This document shows, in pieces, positions 13,607 to 26,960 of a stretch of DNA of 64,000 nt. Source of the stretch: Trema orientale (taxonomy: Eukaryota; Streptophyta; Magnoliopsida; Rosales; Cannabaceae); contig JXTC01000236.1 of assembly GCA_002914845.1 (NCBI GenBank), forward strand, positions 108,236 to 172,235, given 5' to 3'. The position numbers and the translations under genes were made by a program. How positions within the stretch are numbered: position 1 is the stretch's first letter; each line of letters begins with the position of its first letter. The notes under the pieces were generated by a model. It ran no database searches, was not told the origin of the DNA, and was given only the letters and a program-made list of their open reading frames with translations.

Positions 13607-14129
13607 GGGTTTTATGGCACAAAGGGTCCCGTAACTATCTAATTTGAGACCATTTGGTATCCAAAATTTTAGTTTTGGCAATTAAGCTCTCTTATAATTT
13701 TTTATTCCATACAGTATGGTCCATGTAATATCCAAATTGCAACATGTTAAATTCTTTACCAAAAATACATGTGAGGACTATGTGGTATAATCTGAAAATG
13801 TATTTGATTGATAATTTGAAAATTTTGTGCATAAAAATGAACATTCACGTTAAATTTTCACTAAATTTGAAACTTCAAAAACCCTAAACAATACAAACAA
13901 TACCTTCTTGCATTCCCTTCAAATCATTTTGTTTAATTTATTTTCTCTTAAATACTATTACAAGTTTTATCACATATTTTCTGACAGAAATTGAATAGTA
14001 TAATGTGATTTAGACAATTCAGGACTAAATCGCATGAAATTAGAAAATTTAAGGGCTCAATTGCAAAAATTGGTATTTTGGGGACCAAATTATAGTTGAA
14101 TATGAGCTCATTTGTGTCATCTTTTACCC
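13607..14129. mobile_element. Mutator-type MITE, 523 bp
   Basis: It is flanked by a perfect 9-bp direct repeat TTAATTAAA at 13598-13606 and 14130-14138, the duplication size of Mutator-like elements. Both ends read GGGT inward and share ATGGCACAAA / ATGACACAAA, followed by roughly 80 bp of imperfect inverted repeat. The interior is AT-rich and non-coding. Confidence 0.8.
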
Positions 14130-14138
14130 TTAATTAAA

Positions 14139-17100
14139 TGGCAAATTACACAATTAATCCCGGGTTTCACTTTTTCATATATAATCTATATATACATCAT
14201 GCACTTCGAAAATTTACCATAATTTTTTACTTTTATTTGCACTTCTCTATCGCCATCGCAAGTTATCAAAATTATCAATAAGAATACAAATTTATCATCC
14301 ATAAACAAAGTTAAAAAGAAAAAAATATTACTTATTTAAGTGACCCAAATGCTATCTAAATGTTTACCATTTATCTTGTTGTGTCATAGTTTCTTAACTA
14401 TATATTTGTTGGAGTATACGGAGAGCAAAATAATATTTGCACTAATAATTTTAATTTATTACATTAATCAAAAGGGTTTTCAATACTTATGAAGAGTAGA
14501 TTTGTATTTTCACTTAATTGATTTAACTTACTGAATTGATAAGGAGAAAATTGAAAAACAAATCCAATTTCTAAATGTTTGGATTGTGACTTATTGAGGA
14601 TTTTTTTCCTTAAAAAAAAATCGCGAGAGCATAATGTCCCAATTGATTAAATCAACGCCTAATGTTTTATCCTTATATTAAAAGAGAGAAGATATTTTGT
14701 AATGGTGAGCTGGCGGCCGGTTAAAGGAAGCAAAGAGGTCGAGGAGCGTAACGAATCTGGAAGGTCATATTGACGGAGTCAGATTCAAACCCCCACGGCA
14801 CGGGGAGAAAATATCGAAATTTATATATTACCATTTTTGTCTCTTTTATTGTCCAAACTCGAAAGAAATAAATATTAACTAATAAATAACCTGGCTTTTT
14901 TGGACATTGGCGACGATTAGGAGATATATGGATTTTCTTTTTTGAAACGATTTAAAGATTACGTTAGTGTGCTGATGTGGAAAATGTTTTCAAAACTTCA
15001 AAAGCTCTCTTTTAGTATTATATAAATTCTAATATTAAAAAAAAGGTCACATTCTAATCTAATCTGAATTTCATTTTATAAAATGTGTTTATTTTAAGTT
15101 AAGACAATAACTTTCATCCGTTTCGTATGGATTCAGCAATACGTAAACGTTACCTAAAGGCTAAATATGATGATACCATAATATAACTTCTCTTAGTATT
15201 GAATGGAAATCAATTGTGATAGTGTGAAGTGTTTGTATTAAAAAAAAATATTGTTATGCAAAAGTAAAGCGTAACGCATAATTCGTCACTAACAAACATT
15301 TTAATCACCTATTAATGTATACTTAAACTATCCAACTTTAAATGACGTTTTCAATAATTACTTGAATGAATTCAATTAAAACTAATAAATCAAATTAAAT
15401 AAACCGTTACCTTGTCTTAAATTTGTGTCTTATTTAAATATATAATCGTAAATCCAAAAAGAAAAAGAAAAAAGAGTGAATATTTTTAGATAGTTATTTT
15501 TTATAAATAGCTGGCCTTAGTACAATACTTCTATCTATCTATTTATTACAAAATTTTCTACACACGTCTTTACGATAATATATTGTGTTTAACGCACGTC
15601 GTTTGGGAGCTCTGTTTAAAGTTTTTAGAGGTGTGGGGCCAATGGGGCCAAGGCCCACTTATCCTTGGTAGTGGGCACTACTATCTTCGTGCAACCTAAT
15701 CCTTTGACCTCCACTTGGAAGCCCCGGAATTCTCGGCGCAATTTATCTGTAACGTGTGTAAGCCACTCCCACGCGCACAAATGCGCGTGACATACTCATT
15801 CAAATCACTTTTGTTCTGGGCACGGCAGTCACGATTACGTGCGGCGTAAAGGTCACGAATCATTGAGGCGCGTGTGAGAATGTAATCCACGGCCACTGGT
15901 GGTTACGGGGCGAACTCCGCGTGAAAGTAAGTCAATCAATCAGTCTCACTCGCATATAATTGCCTGTAAGAACCCCTCGGCTCGGCTCAGTTTAAATGGC
16001 TTCTGGTTTTAGGGGAACAAACTTGGGTTGGGCCCACAGACTCCTTGAAACTGATCATAAAAGCCTAAAAGGTAAGCTTTTTTTCTTTTTTATTTTTTTT
16101 ATTTTTCCCCTTAGGAAAAAAAAAAAGAAAGGGTATTGTCTAATGACTAGTCTCTGGGGTAGACAATCAGAGCTCATCCATGTTCCGTGGTAACGCCAGG
16201 ACCAGAAAGCATGTTCTATTAATTTTTGCCTTTGCAAGCTGGAAAAGCTCCAGCTAGCCAAGGAGATGTCCTGTCAAGTATCAACAACTTGGTTGCCCAT
16301 TTTCGTCCAACAAATAATAAAACCATTGTTTTCAAGCATTAAAAAATAATATTAATAATAAAACATCAATATGTTAAAAAGTGTCATTACCCACCATAAC
16401 AAACAAGTTATTATTCAGTGAAAGTTGGTAATTTTAGAAAAATGCTACGGTCACCTCATTCCTCATTGTGACAACATCACACACACTGGAGTCTTGCAAA
16501 AAAAAAAAAGGGAATGGCTGCATATTTGTAAATTATATTAAAGGCATTTTATTGTTGATAGCTTTACGTTTACTTGAAGAGAACAAAAATAAAAGAGAAA
16601 ATACAAATTGCGAAAGTGAATACTTGAAATTGAAGTAATTTGGCCCTCCAAATAAAAAAGAAAAAAAGAAATAGAAGTAATTTGGGCTGTTGTTAAATAC
16701 TTGTCAACTAAAATATTTAATAGGATTCTTTATGGCTGAGTTGAGGCTCTGAAACGCACATGGGTTATGAGTTGTACCACCAAGCTTTCAGGATTACTGC
16801 TTGCATTTGGGTCAAACATTCATCCCATCTAAACATATCCAATGCCTTGTTACATTCCAAACATCATGAACCTAGCTTTTCTTCTGTGATGAAGAACAAA
16901 AGAATCTGAAAAAAGTTAATTAAAAAAAAGAAAAGAGACGAAAGAAGAGGAATGAGAATATATAGATGATTGGATCTCCTTGAAAGTCACATAATTTACT
17001 TAGGGATAGATGTCTAGGGACAACAGTGTATATCCAAGAGGATCTCACTGAAAATTCAGATTAAAACTACAACTTTACAGTAAAGTCTCACTTGGAATTA

Positions 17101-18149
17101 TATTAGACAAAAAGACAAAAGTATGTCACTTTGAACTGATAAGCCTCATCTCCACATGGATAAGCTACCGAATTCTTCTTTACCTGCTACAAAAGAAAAG
17201 TATTAGAAGATAAAATCACACATGAAACCAGTAGATCAAATTGCATTAATAAAAATGAAATCAGTATCTCAGATTAGTATGAAATATACGTCTAGTTGAG
17301 AAATTTAACCAAAAATTGTATGAAAATTTTGTTAAGGCTGCTAGACTGCATATGCCAGCATGGCAAGTCAAGACTTGAGAAGTCCACACATGGTTTCTGT
17401 AAAAACAGGGGGAATATACGTGGCTGCACCCTTGTGTGGTCGGTATTCATGCAAGTGATGTCAAGCAATGACGTTTTAGCAACCAACTTCTACTCATGCT
17501 GTCGTTATAAGTAAATCACATATGTAAATGTAATCATGACTATGTAGTTATCTTTTCACTCCATGAAGTGGTGCTTGAATCTTTTTTTTTTTTTTCCCTT
17601 TGCATGAAAAGTTGGAACACCTTTTTTAAAGGGGCCAATAAACTGTTTATGTAATGATCTCTATTATCATATACTAAAAAAAAGTTGTCGTCCATGTTCA
17701 TTACGTTTATAAATAGTTAAATTACATTATACCAACAACTATCTCATACATGTTATCTGCAAAACAGGTCCCCTAAGCCCTGTGGATGGTGCTGAAAACA
17801 ATTTGATCCATTGCAACACTGTCTCACTTATTTGTGATTTTACAATTGCACAAGACATCCATCCAAGCACATGATAGAAATCTTTGTAAAAGTTGCGGTC
17901 AAAACACTTCCAATATTGAGATCTAAAGTTCGGATTCCCCATTTGTTTTTTTCTTCTAAATCATCATAAAGTCGTGTTGCAACCGTTAACAATGAGGAAC
18001 ATAAAGAATCAGAAAGAACACCATATAATGAACTGTAAACTGTATACTTGTATGGGATGCTGAAACTTTGAGAGCTACAATTTATACAAAAAGAGGAATT
18101 ACCTAAACTGATTAAGATGGCTCAACATCCAAGTGCAGAAGAATTAAAG
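14139..18149. other. Intergenic region with a GC-richer island at about 15.6-16.0 kb
   Basis: No gene is supported. Most is AT-rich and featureless. Between about 15600 and 16000 the base composition rises, with clusters of CGCG and CACGCG around the self-complementary CGCGCACAAATGCGCG at about 15772-15787; a 66-codon minus-strand frame crosses it without a recognisable domain. The stretch at 16730-16900 is also less AT-rich than its surroundings and has no coding signal. Confidence 0.35.
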
Positions 18150-19505
18150 CTAGTTGTTACCCTGCTCGGGACTATTCACCCTAATAATGAATACCTGGTA
18201 AGAGAATACAAGTGAACAAAAAAAAAAAAGGGAAGAAAATCAACCGATGATGTGCTTCTAGCAGACATACATTACATAGACTAAGATCTTACTAGAGAAA
18301 TACACTCACATAGACACATATAAATGTGTATATCTATATGCACTAACACATTCATGCACAAAGATCATTGCATCATCAATTAACAGTAACTCTATAACCA
18401 AATGAAAATAAGTTTATGTTCCAATCACCTTGAATGCAGAAGGGCGGATTAATTGAAAAATTAATGCATCCCCATCCACCAATTCATGAGCAACTGCAAA
18501 TCCTTTCCATCCACCACTTAGTCCTGGTTTTCGGGCCAAGTATATAGTTTTATATTCATTGCCATCTTCATCTATTAATGTCATAACTTCGTCACGCTTA
18601 GGAAGGTTCGTTTTGCAGAAACGAACATTCAGGCCCTGTGAGTGTTTTGACAAAGTTTTCCGAATATAATTGTGAGCATTCAATCCTTTAATACAGAAAA
18701 TCTAGTGACCCATAATCTGGAAATAATTTGCTTCATCCTAACGGAGGTGAGGGACAAAACAAACTATGTTGTTCAAAACAAGTATATGCACTACGTCATT
18801 ACATACCAGACTTACAATAACTACCCAATACATCATCTAACTCAAGTCATTAATATTATTCAACACATAGTAAGAAAGAAATGTAACATTGTCGTTTGTC
18901 AGCATATAAAACAACTTTGCTTACCAGCCAGAAACCACCAGTCACATGGGATGGGAGCATTGATCTAATAAAGGTGGGATAATCAGATTCCAACCCAGAT
19001 AGTAGTTTCTCTGCTCTCTCTATGGCATTGGTCCTAGCTTCATCAGAAGCATATACTCGGTTTGACAAGTCCCTATGCTTAGAAATCCTGTAACACATTA
19101 AACAACAAAATGCCAAAAGGGGCATAAAAAAATTTTAAACCATATTATAGAATAAATAAATAAACAAATAAAATTTAATTTAAGTTAGTATATACCCTCT
19201 TGGGATCACCAAACGTTCAATAACAATCTGCCAAAAGAAAATAAATCCCAATGCTTATCATTGTGGTAAAAACATTATCTTTATGAAATAATCAGAGAAA
19301 TCAAAAGGGTATTTTCTGTAAATGATCACTCACTTCCTTGTAAACAGGGGCAGGTTTGTTAGCGACCCGACTAGACCTCCTCACTACGACCACCTGTTTC
19401 TCGATTGTTCGGGGTTTCTTCACGCTTTTTATCTGTAGATTAGTCAAAAAGAAGAAGAGAGAGAGAGAGAGAAAAAGCAAGCCCCTTTATTACTGAAAAT
19501 CATTG

Positions 19506-19536
<31 letters not shown>

Positions 19537-19740
19537 CATGTGTGTGTGTGTGTGGTTTATATGCAGAAAGAGGAAATGGGGAGGTTTGGAAGGTTAGGGG
19601 TTTACAGGGGAGGGTTTTGAAGGAGAGGAGTTTTGGAGAGCTTGAGCAAGCTTGGGGAGATTGAGGGCTTCCATTCTTTGCTTGTTTTCCTCCAACCTTT
19701 TGCGACGAGATTCCTCGTACGATACCTTAGGCTTGGCCAT
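18150..19740 (-). CDS. B3 DNA-binding domain protein, At5g42700-like
   Basis: Six coding exons: 19740-19606, 19432-19334, 19227-19196, 19087-18925, 18635-18429 and 18194-18150, joining in phase to 226 residues. The N terminus is basic and helical (MAKPKVSYEESRRKRLEENK), followed by a Lys/Arg/Val-rich linker that could serve nuclear targeting. A single plant B3 domain spans about 123-218: YPTFIRSMLPSHVTGGFWLG, then LPKRDEVMTLIDEDGNEY, GGWKGFAVAHELVDGDALIF and a closing PSAFKVFIIRV. B3 domains bind short DNA motifs in the major groove; members of this small REM-like subgroup are poorly characterised, so no target is proposed. The end of the B3 fold comes only when the 45-bp last exon is added; reading straight through the exon-5 donor would cut the domain short. 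TA and TG repeats sit in the first intron (about 19509-19552). Confidence 0.9.
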
Positions 19741-19974
19741 TACCATTTTTCCCTTTCTTTTCTTTTCTTTTCTTTTAAACCAAACAGAAACTTCTTTTTT
19801 CTTTTGGGGTTTATACTCCTTTTTTGGTGTTGAGAGATTTGAAGCTGTGAGCTGAGAAATGGCAATAAGAGCAAGAAGGGAATGGTCAGACTCAAATTTA
19901 AATTGGATTTAAATTGATAAAGAGAGTCGACCGTTAGGTTTCCACTTAGTCGAGTAATGGACTCATCAGTCATC

Positions 19975-20763
19975 AGAGACCCTAGTTAGTAGCGAGTGAA
20001 CTAGCTGGACGAACCTCATTGGCTAGCAGTGCCAAAGACACTTATTTTCAGTTTTTCATTTCCCTTTTCCAACAGATATTTTCAAATATATTCTTCTTCT
20101 AAGTCTAAATAGTATTTTGTGTTTTCCAAAAGAGGGGGGAAAAGGAAAAATATTATTGTAAGATTTATAGACCAAAATAGTAATCACGTACGATCATATG
20201 GACTCCTGCAATTTTATTTGTCACGCGTTTAATTTGGACGATAACCACAAATATCCAAACCTGAGAAATTTTTTACTAATCATTTTCTGCATCCAATTCT
20301 AAGTTATGCAATTTCAATCCTTTAGAAATTCCAACTCAAGCAATTAAGCCCTACGAATTTTGTACAGAGCAAAAAAAAAAAAAAAGCCCTACGAATTTTG
20401 TGTTACTCCTATATATAATCCTTTTCCGCTCTTTTTTTTTTCATCCTATAATGCCATACAATATAACAAGAACAATTATTAAGAAAGGAAAAAATTAAAT
20501 GTAATATAACAATAACAATTCCTTTTCCACTTTTTTTTTCCTCCTATAATGCCATATATCACGCACCTTGATATTTCCAAATAATAAATTTGGATATGCT
20601 ATTCACTGAATTTGAAAATCTAATAATGGCTTTCCGAGTTAAAAATTACTGATCAGACACGATCGCACTTCCAGTAACAATTGCTTTGCAAAATCAAAAC
20701 CTGGTTCATAACTTCTCCATAAATTTTCTAGGAAAAGAAAATACGTATAAATTTCTCGACTAC
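19975..20763. other. Intergenic, promoter side of the B3 gene
   Basis: It holds the region upstream of the B3 gene and AT-rich sequence. One detail is visible: the 17-bp repeat AGCCCTACGAATTTTGT at 20347-20363 and 20385-20401 brackets ACAGAGC and a 14-15-base A run. No gene is seen. Confidence 0.4.
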
Positions 20764-21570
20764 GCCTGTTTGGTACCCTTTTCAAAAACAGTTTATGGTT
20801 TTGAAATTTGTGCAAATAAAAACGGGTCAAAAAAACTTGTTTGGTTTAGGATTACAAAACTAACAAAAATCAGGATTTGAAAACAGGTTAAGAATCCTTA
20901 ATTAAACTAGAAAAACGAAAAAAAGTCATTTTCTCTTTTTAAGTTCAGATTCAAAATGTCTTACCCTTAAACAAGAGCACCTGAGAATACACAGACCACT
21001 ATGCAAAGCGGTTATCGATCTCCGACACTCTCTGATGACAACATATCAAAATCTCTTCCATTTGGCACCGAAATCCATGGCCTTGCTATAGTTTATAAAT
21101 CGAACTCTCGACTCAAATCGACAAAACAACAAATTTCGTGTACCAATAGCTCATCGTCGTCAACGACGAGTGGCTTCAGGCATGCGCTGCCGAGAAATGG
21201 TAGAGGCGCAATCTCGACAATCTCGGGTCCTTCAGGCCCACGATCTCGACGACGATCCTAGTGCCGGCAAAAGCATTTAGGATGTTGGGTTAGCATCGAC
21301 AAAGATCTTAATACGGTCTATGGTGGTCTGTGTTTTGAGGAAGTTGGCCACCACAGTTGACGCCGGGAGGTTGTTGGTGAGGTTGCTAGAGAGATGGAGG
21401 AGCTTTTGAGGAGCCAAAACGTGAAAACTAATAAATAAATAAATCTAAAAATTAACACACCAAACAGGTTTTTGAAAATGCAAAATTCCTGATTTGAAAC
21501 AAAAAATTTTAAACCAAAAATTCCAAAAGAAATTTTAGAGCATGAGTTTTGTAAACACAAACCAAACGGG
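20764..21570. mobile_element. hAT-like non-autonomous element with a GC-richer core
   Basis: The ends are inverted: the left reads CGCCTGTTTGGTACC and the right, on the opposite strand, CCCGTTTGGTTTGTG. The arms are rich in TTTTCAAAAAC and GGTTTTG-type motifs typical of plant CTGTTTGG MITEs. The core at about 21000-21420 is clearly less AT-rich than the arms and may be captured host sequence. I could not define a clean target duplication, so the exact ends are uncertain. Confidence 0.5.
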
Positions 21571-21764
21571 CTCGCGATTGCAGCTTCAACATGCCTTCCG
21601 TATTTTCTATGCAAAGTCCCATAAAATCGGGACATGTTACAAACTGCTTCAGCAAAGCATTAGTATACAGAAAACCTGGGTATACAAATTCTCATTAACT
21701 GTCCTAGTAGAACAAAACATAGAGGAATCGGCAAGAAGGAAGAACTCGACAAAGCTTTTATTTG

Positions 21765-23706
21765 TTAGTATTTGATCAAGCCTAAGTTCTTCAGCCACGG
21801 CAGAACCTCTTCCAGTCCTTCTTTCAAGCTTCTCGGGTTATAATCAAGCTCTAGTTTGGCCTTCTCACAGGAATATGCCCACTGATGCCTTAAAACACGA
21901 ACCGTCTGCTCAAGCATTGACAAAATGAAAATAGTGAGCCTACTTTCCCAGAAAATAGTAAGGTTGGATCAATATTTGATCTTCCTTCATAGAACTAAGT
22001 CAATGAAAACTCTGACTTCGGAAATCTAAAGCGTACCGGGGGGCTGATTAGAGGTAGAGTTCCGACAATCCGAGAGAAAAGAACCGATACCCATCCATAG
22101 GCCTCAATCAACCACAGGGGAACGTTAAATTTAGGCCTTGATGTATCAGTGATGATAGCAGCTATATCAAAAACATGCTTGAATGATGCATTTTCTCCTG
22201 TTAGTAGATATCTCTCACCAGGTTGACCTTTGTTCATGGCGGCAATATGCCCCTCTACTACATCATCTATATGGCAAAAGGAATATTTATCAGATCCACT
22301 GCCTATATAACCAGGTAGCCGCCCATTAAAGCGTTCGATTATCTGCGAAAACACAATTTCCATTAATCCAATAGAAGAAAACCATCGTTGAAATACTATG
22401 CTCAATCCAAATATAATGTATATATAAAAAAGCTTTTTTATAGGCTTGAAGACTACTGAAAACATGGACACCCAACCAGCTAACTCCCTTCAGGTTCATA
22501 TCACGACAACTCTTTCTCCCTCATCCTAAGGAGTTAGAGATATAGAACATACCATCCAAAGATTTAAGAATCTCAATACTCATCAAGACCATCATCGAAT
22601 AAGGCGATGCCAATTCACCAGCCTCAAAATTACACTCTTGCTTAGTTTTTTAGTATTGGGAATTTCATGATCTTAAACCACAACCACACAAATTTTCATC
22701 CCCAAAAGATCAATCCCATCTTTCTATGAATAGCATGAATCATGCTAACTAAACCCAAACAAGTACTAAATCAATAAATCTCAACTCCAATAAGATTCCC
22801 CATTTTTCCAAAGCAAATCATCTAGAATCCAAATTCACCTACTCAAATTACAAAGTCAGAAGCAACAACCGTACCAGGCGAGCAACTATATTCCCGGCCG
22901 TGACCTTGCCGGGACCGTAGATAACTCCGGGATAAACCGCTACGATTGGAAACCCCTCTGAGGCTGCTCTTAACGCGATCTTATCAGCAACAACTTTTGA
23001 TTTCTCATACTCTGTGCAGAAGAATTTCTCATGATGGACCTGTCATCAATAATAATAATAATCATCATCATCATCATCATCATCGCCATCACAACAAGCA
23101 AAGAAATCATCAATTTTTTTTTCCCCAATTTCAACTAAAGAAGAACGCAAAAACCAGAGCTCTACTACATAAGTACTTGAGTCTCGTCGGCGACATGACC
23201 ATCGGTTGGTCCCAGAGCGAAAAACGACGACGTATACATCACCTTCTCCACCGTCTTCGTCTCCGTAACCGCTCGCAACACGTTCTCTAATCCTCCTACA
23301 TTGACCTAATAAGCAATCACGTCCATCATATTCGCCATATTATTTTCAGATTTAATCTGGCCAACCAAACAGAAGTCAAGTGAAATTTTCTCGGGAATTA
23401 GTGAAGGGAAAATGTGCTTACGGAGAAGAACTTGGAAGGGTCGGGAAGCCAGGGCTCGACCATGGCGGCGGCGTGGAAGATGGCGTGGCAGCCAGAGAAG
23501 GCGGGTAGGAGCGAGGAGTAATCGGTCACATCACCGTAAACGATCTCAAAGGCAGCGCCGTCGGCTCCGGCCGCCGTGCGCGGCGGCAGGAAAGAGAGGT
23601 CGCTTGTTGGACGTACCAAGGCCCGGACGGTGTGGCCCTCACGCAGGAGCGCGTGGCACAATCGACCCCCTAAGTAACCTGACGCGCCGGTCACCACTAT
23701 CTTCAT
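21765..23706 (-). CDS. FLDH: NAD(P)-dependent farnesol dehydrogenase-like reductase (FLDH-like, extended SDR)
   Basis: Five coding exons: 23706-23422, 23305-23177, 23039-22875, 22342-22037 and 21905-21765, joining in phase to 341 residues; Arabidopsis FLDH is about this size. The fold is an extended short-chain dehydrogenase/reductase. The nucleotide-binding motif TGASGYLG is at 6-13, an acidic GDVTDYSSL segment follows, the active-site serines are in YTSSFFALG (119-127), and the catalytic pair is Tyr149/Lys153 in TEYEKSK. FLDH oxidises farnesol to farnesal, part of recycling farnesol from prenylated proteins and linked to abscisic-acid responses. Substrate cannot be read from sequence; dihydroflavonol-4-reductase-like or cinnamoyl-CoA-reductase-like enzymes are alternatives. 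The first exon is GC-rich, unlike its flanks. A CAT trinucleotide microsatellite lies in intron 2 near 23061-23082. Confidence 0.85.
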
Positions 23707-24893
23707 ACTCTCTCTCTCTCTCTCACGCTATCTTTACATGTTACTACTTTTATAATAAGCTTTCAAGGCCATTTCTTTTATGATTTCAAAGTATTTAATT
23801 TAACTCATCGTCCTCTTCCCAAGTGATCTATCGTTGACCTCGAGAGATCAAATCGTGAAGGGCAGAAGCACAGACATACAAATAAATAAATAATTCCCAC
23901 AAAATAAATTTAAAATTGAAGATTGTTCTCAATGATTACGAAACATCAAAACTTATCAGCATTAAAGCGTAATGATTTTTTTTTATTATTTTGGGCAAAA
24001 CATTGATATATCTTCCATAAAACATAAATTGCCATGAAAAAATAACGAATCATATTTATACAGGCCGGAAGTTTTGAGGAGTAATTTAGATTTACACCAT
24101 CCTCTTATTCTCATTACAACCATTGTTTAACAAAACTCGAACTCGATTCAGTTCCTCTACATTTTAATTTATGTCAGAGATCGAAGTCATCCCATATATC
24201 CTCTATTCAAGGGAAAATAGTTCACAACTAAGAGACTCAACAGTAATGAGAATAAGGGAAAATAGTTCCCGCATTTTTTTGTGGTGACTTCTGTTTGCAG
24301 ATAACTTTATTAGCCTCCACAGAGATTCATATATGAAGCTCTCGTCAGTCGTGTATAGTCTACAATCTGGAATGTCGTATGCATTTGATCGGGTTAAACG
24401 GATTACGCCTCCATGTAGAAGTAAAGGAGCATCGATTCAAGGAATCCGATGATCGGATATCCCAACCTTCGACGTTCTTGGGGATGCAGACATCAAACAG
24501 GATTTGGCCAAGAACACCGTGAGCGTTAATGCTCGTTGGTGGGTTAGGGAGGTGAATTAGGCCTTCTTGTCTACGTTCGTCTTGCATGGACCCAACATCT
24601 CTGCCTTCATAGTACTCCATTGAGTTGGCAAGAAGAAATCATCACCTGGCACCAGTGCAATTCACTGGAAGCTAGTTGAGCTTGCTGCAGCTTTTCTTAG
24701 CGTGTGGATCGGCTCAATTGTCTCATCATGTGTTGCCTCTACATTGCCCAGTCTTAAAACCTTCAAGTCGCCTTATTCTTTGAGAATAGATTGCTGTTGC
24801 TTTGCCAAGGAGCTCAGTCACCGCGGCCTCGTAGTCGATTCTGTAATGCCTATAATGGCCTGTGACAAAATAAGTAGAGTTCAAAACATAAAG

Positions 24894-25171
24894 AGATAAA
24901 TTAGGAAAAGAATACAGTTTGATCTTATAACCACTTACTAAAAACAAAAAGCCAAAAGAGAAACAGTAACTACAGTCATATCCAGATTACAAAGGGGAAA
25001 AGTTAAGAAACAGACCTACGTGAGGTGAGCCATAACCAGATAAATTAGAACAAGAATACAGTTTGATCATATGACGACTTATTAAAACCAAAAAACCAAA
25101 AGAGAAACAGTAACTACAGTCATACCCCGATTGGGTAAAGTTAAGAAACAGACCTACGTGAGGTGAGCCAT
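24894..25171. repeat. Tandem duplication of an exon tail plus intron in the pseudogene
   Basis: Two copies, 24894-25033 and 25039-25171, share GAATACAGTTTGATC, AGAGAAACAGTAACTACAG and GACCTACGTGAGGTGAGCCA. The downstream copy on the minus strand repeats the last bases of exon 5 together with the donor site, so the pseudogene has two possible exon-5 ends. Confidence 0.85.
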
Positions 25172-26960
25172 TCCACTTTACCACCTTTAACGTCACCCCC
25201 GAGTTCCTGTAGTCGTTGAGCAAAATTGCAGATAGTTTGGTAGGGAGCAAGATCATCATTTTCCGAACATAAAATGAAATATGGGGCCTTCATACTCTGC
25301 ATAAGAATCGTAGTGGATGATGGAAAAGAATATGAAAGTATAGCCATTACAGAGTAGTGAATATACACTTTGGTCACTTACAACAGAAGAGTAAAGAGTC
25401 TGCCAGTAATCAGCACGCTGTTGTTACTGAGGAAAAGCACATCAAGGCTAGCAGAAATACCATGAGCTAACCAAGATACCGATCTTGATGGTTGGGACAC
25501 TTTCATGACATATGGTTCCCAAATCACTAGTAAAATCCACTGGACTTGAATCATATATGCAGCCACAATACAGTTTTTAACCAGTCGGTAATCATCCGGG
25601 AAAAGGGAGGAAAAAAAGAAAAAAGGATAGAAGATCAGACAAACAACTTTTACAAATATGCAATAGTTGTAGAATAAAGAATGCCAATTAATTCATCCAT
25701 ATGGTTCTCGATTTACATTTAATTTCCTACACTTCCAGGACTGTAAACACAAAGCTGGACCATGTATGTTATTATGCTTGACTAGGAGATGTAATATATA
25801 TAGTTATGATTACACAAGTTATTAATTGCACTGCAAAAGAAAATACATATCAGATCTAATTGTGTTTCACAATTTCCCTCAATTATCTGCCAGGGAAGAA
25901 ATGCAGTTATTAACAGGAATTATTGGACGCTATGCAACTCAAAAATAAAAAATCCTTTAACAATCCAACAATGCATAGGATATGGAACGTCAATGCTTGG
26001 AGTTTACCTGAAGAACTTTGAACATGCATGCTTTAGGACCGCCAGAAAAATAAGCGAATACAACTGGGCATGGCTTGATTTTTAGTTCCTGCATGCAAAA
26101 TATAAAGCCCATGTTATAAATCAAATCCTAGCATACTCTTTACAGTTCATGTTCTTATGTTATCCTATCCTGGTCAGGCAGATTTTACAACTTTGCTATG
26201 TTATTTAGATATGGTGTCAATTAAATCCGAAATAAAGGTTTCCTTCACTGTTTACTAGTTGCGCGACTATAAGTATACTGACCGCAACAAGCTCATTTAG
26301 AATGTCAATGGCAAGTGCCGTTGCCTTCTCCGGGAAGAACCTGGACACATTATGGATATCAGTCAGTTCAATATCAAGTGAACTGTTCAACAAAAGAAAA
26401 ACTATTCTAAATTGCCCCTTTCCATAACAAAGGAGGCAATTCTAATTAGCAGAAGAATTGCAGCCACAATAAAGACTCTGCACATGTTACTTCCAGAGTT
26501 CAATCCAATCTATGTAGGTGTCAAAACCGACTGGCTTTCCAAACAAACCACATCACCATTATTCATTAAGAGCGAGACACAGACAAAGTCAACAACAAAC
26601 ACACCAAATATATAACACATTGTCATGGTTTAGGACTTGATATCTACAGAGTTTTTTTTTTTCAATTGAAAATAATCTTTATAGTCCTTTATCTCGTTAA
26701 TCAGAAGTTACATGAAATAGAAATGTAATCAGTAATTTATACGCACGGCGAAGTTAAGAAAAGTTTGCTTTCACAATTTTCCATCAAAATTGTCAAAATG
26801 GATGTCGAAGTGACATAGATGAAACCATCAACAGCTCTTTCATAACCGTGTAAAGCTAATAATACCCAATTAAAAGAAACAACTACTAGTGTGACGGAAC
26901 CTAACTATCCTCAGTCAGGATATATCCGAAAAACATTCATGATGATCACATTCGAAAAAC

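Noticed and set aside
18414..18428. B3 protein ending at 18414 by reading through exon 5
   Set aside because: This loses the last strand of the B3 fold; the donor at 18428 joined to the exon at 18194 restores it.
21001..21261. 86-codon frame inside the hAT-like element
   Set aside because: Ser/Thr-rich, no domain; better explained as possible captured non-coding or broken sequence.
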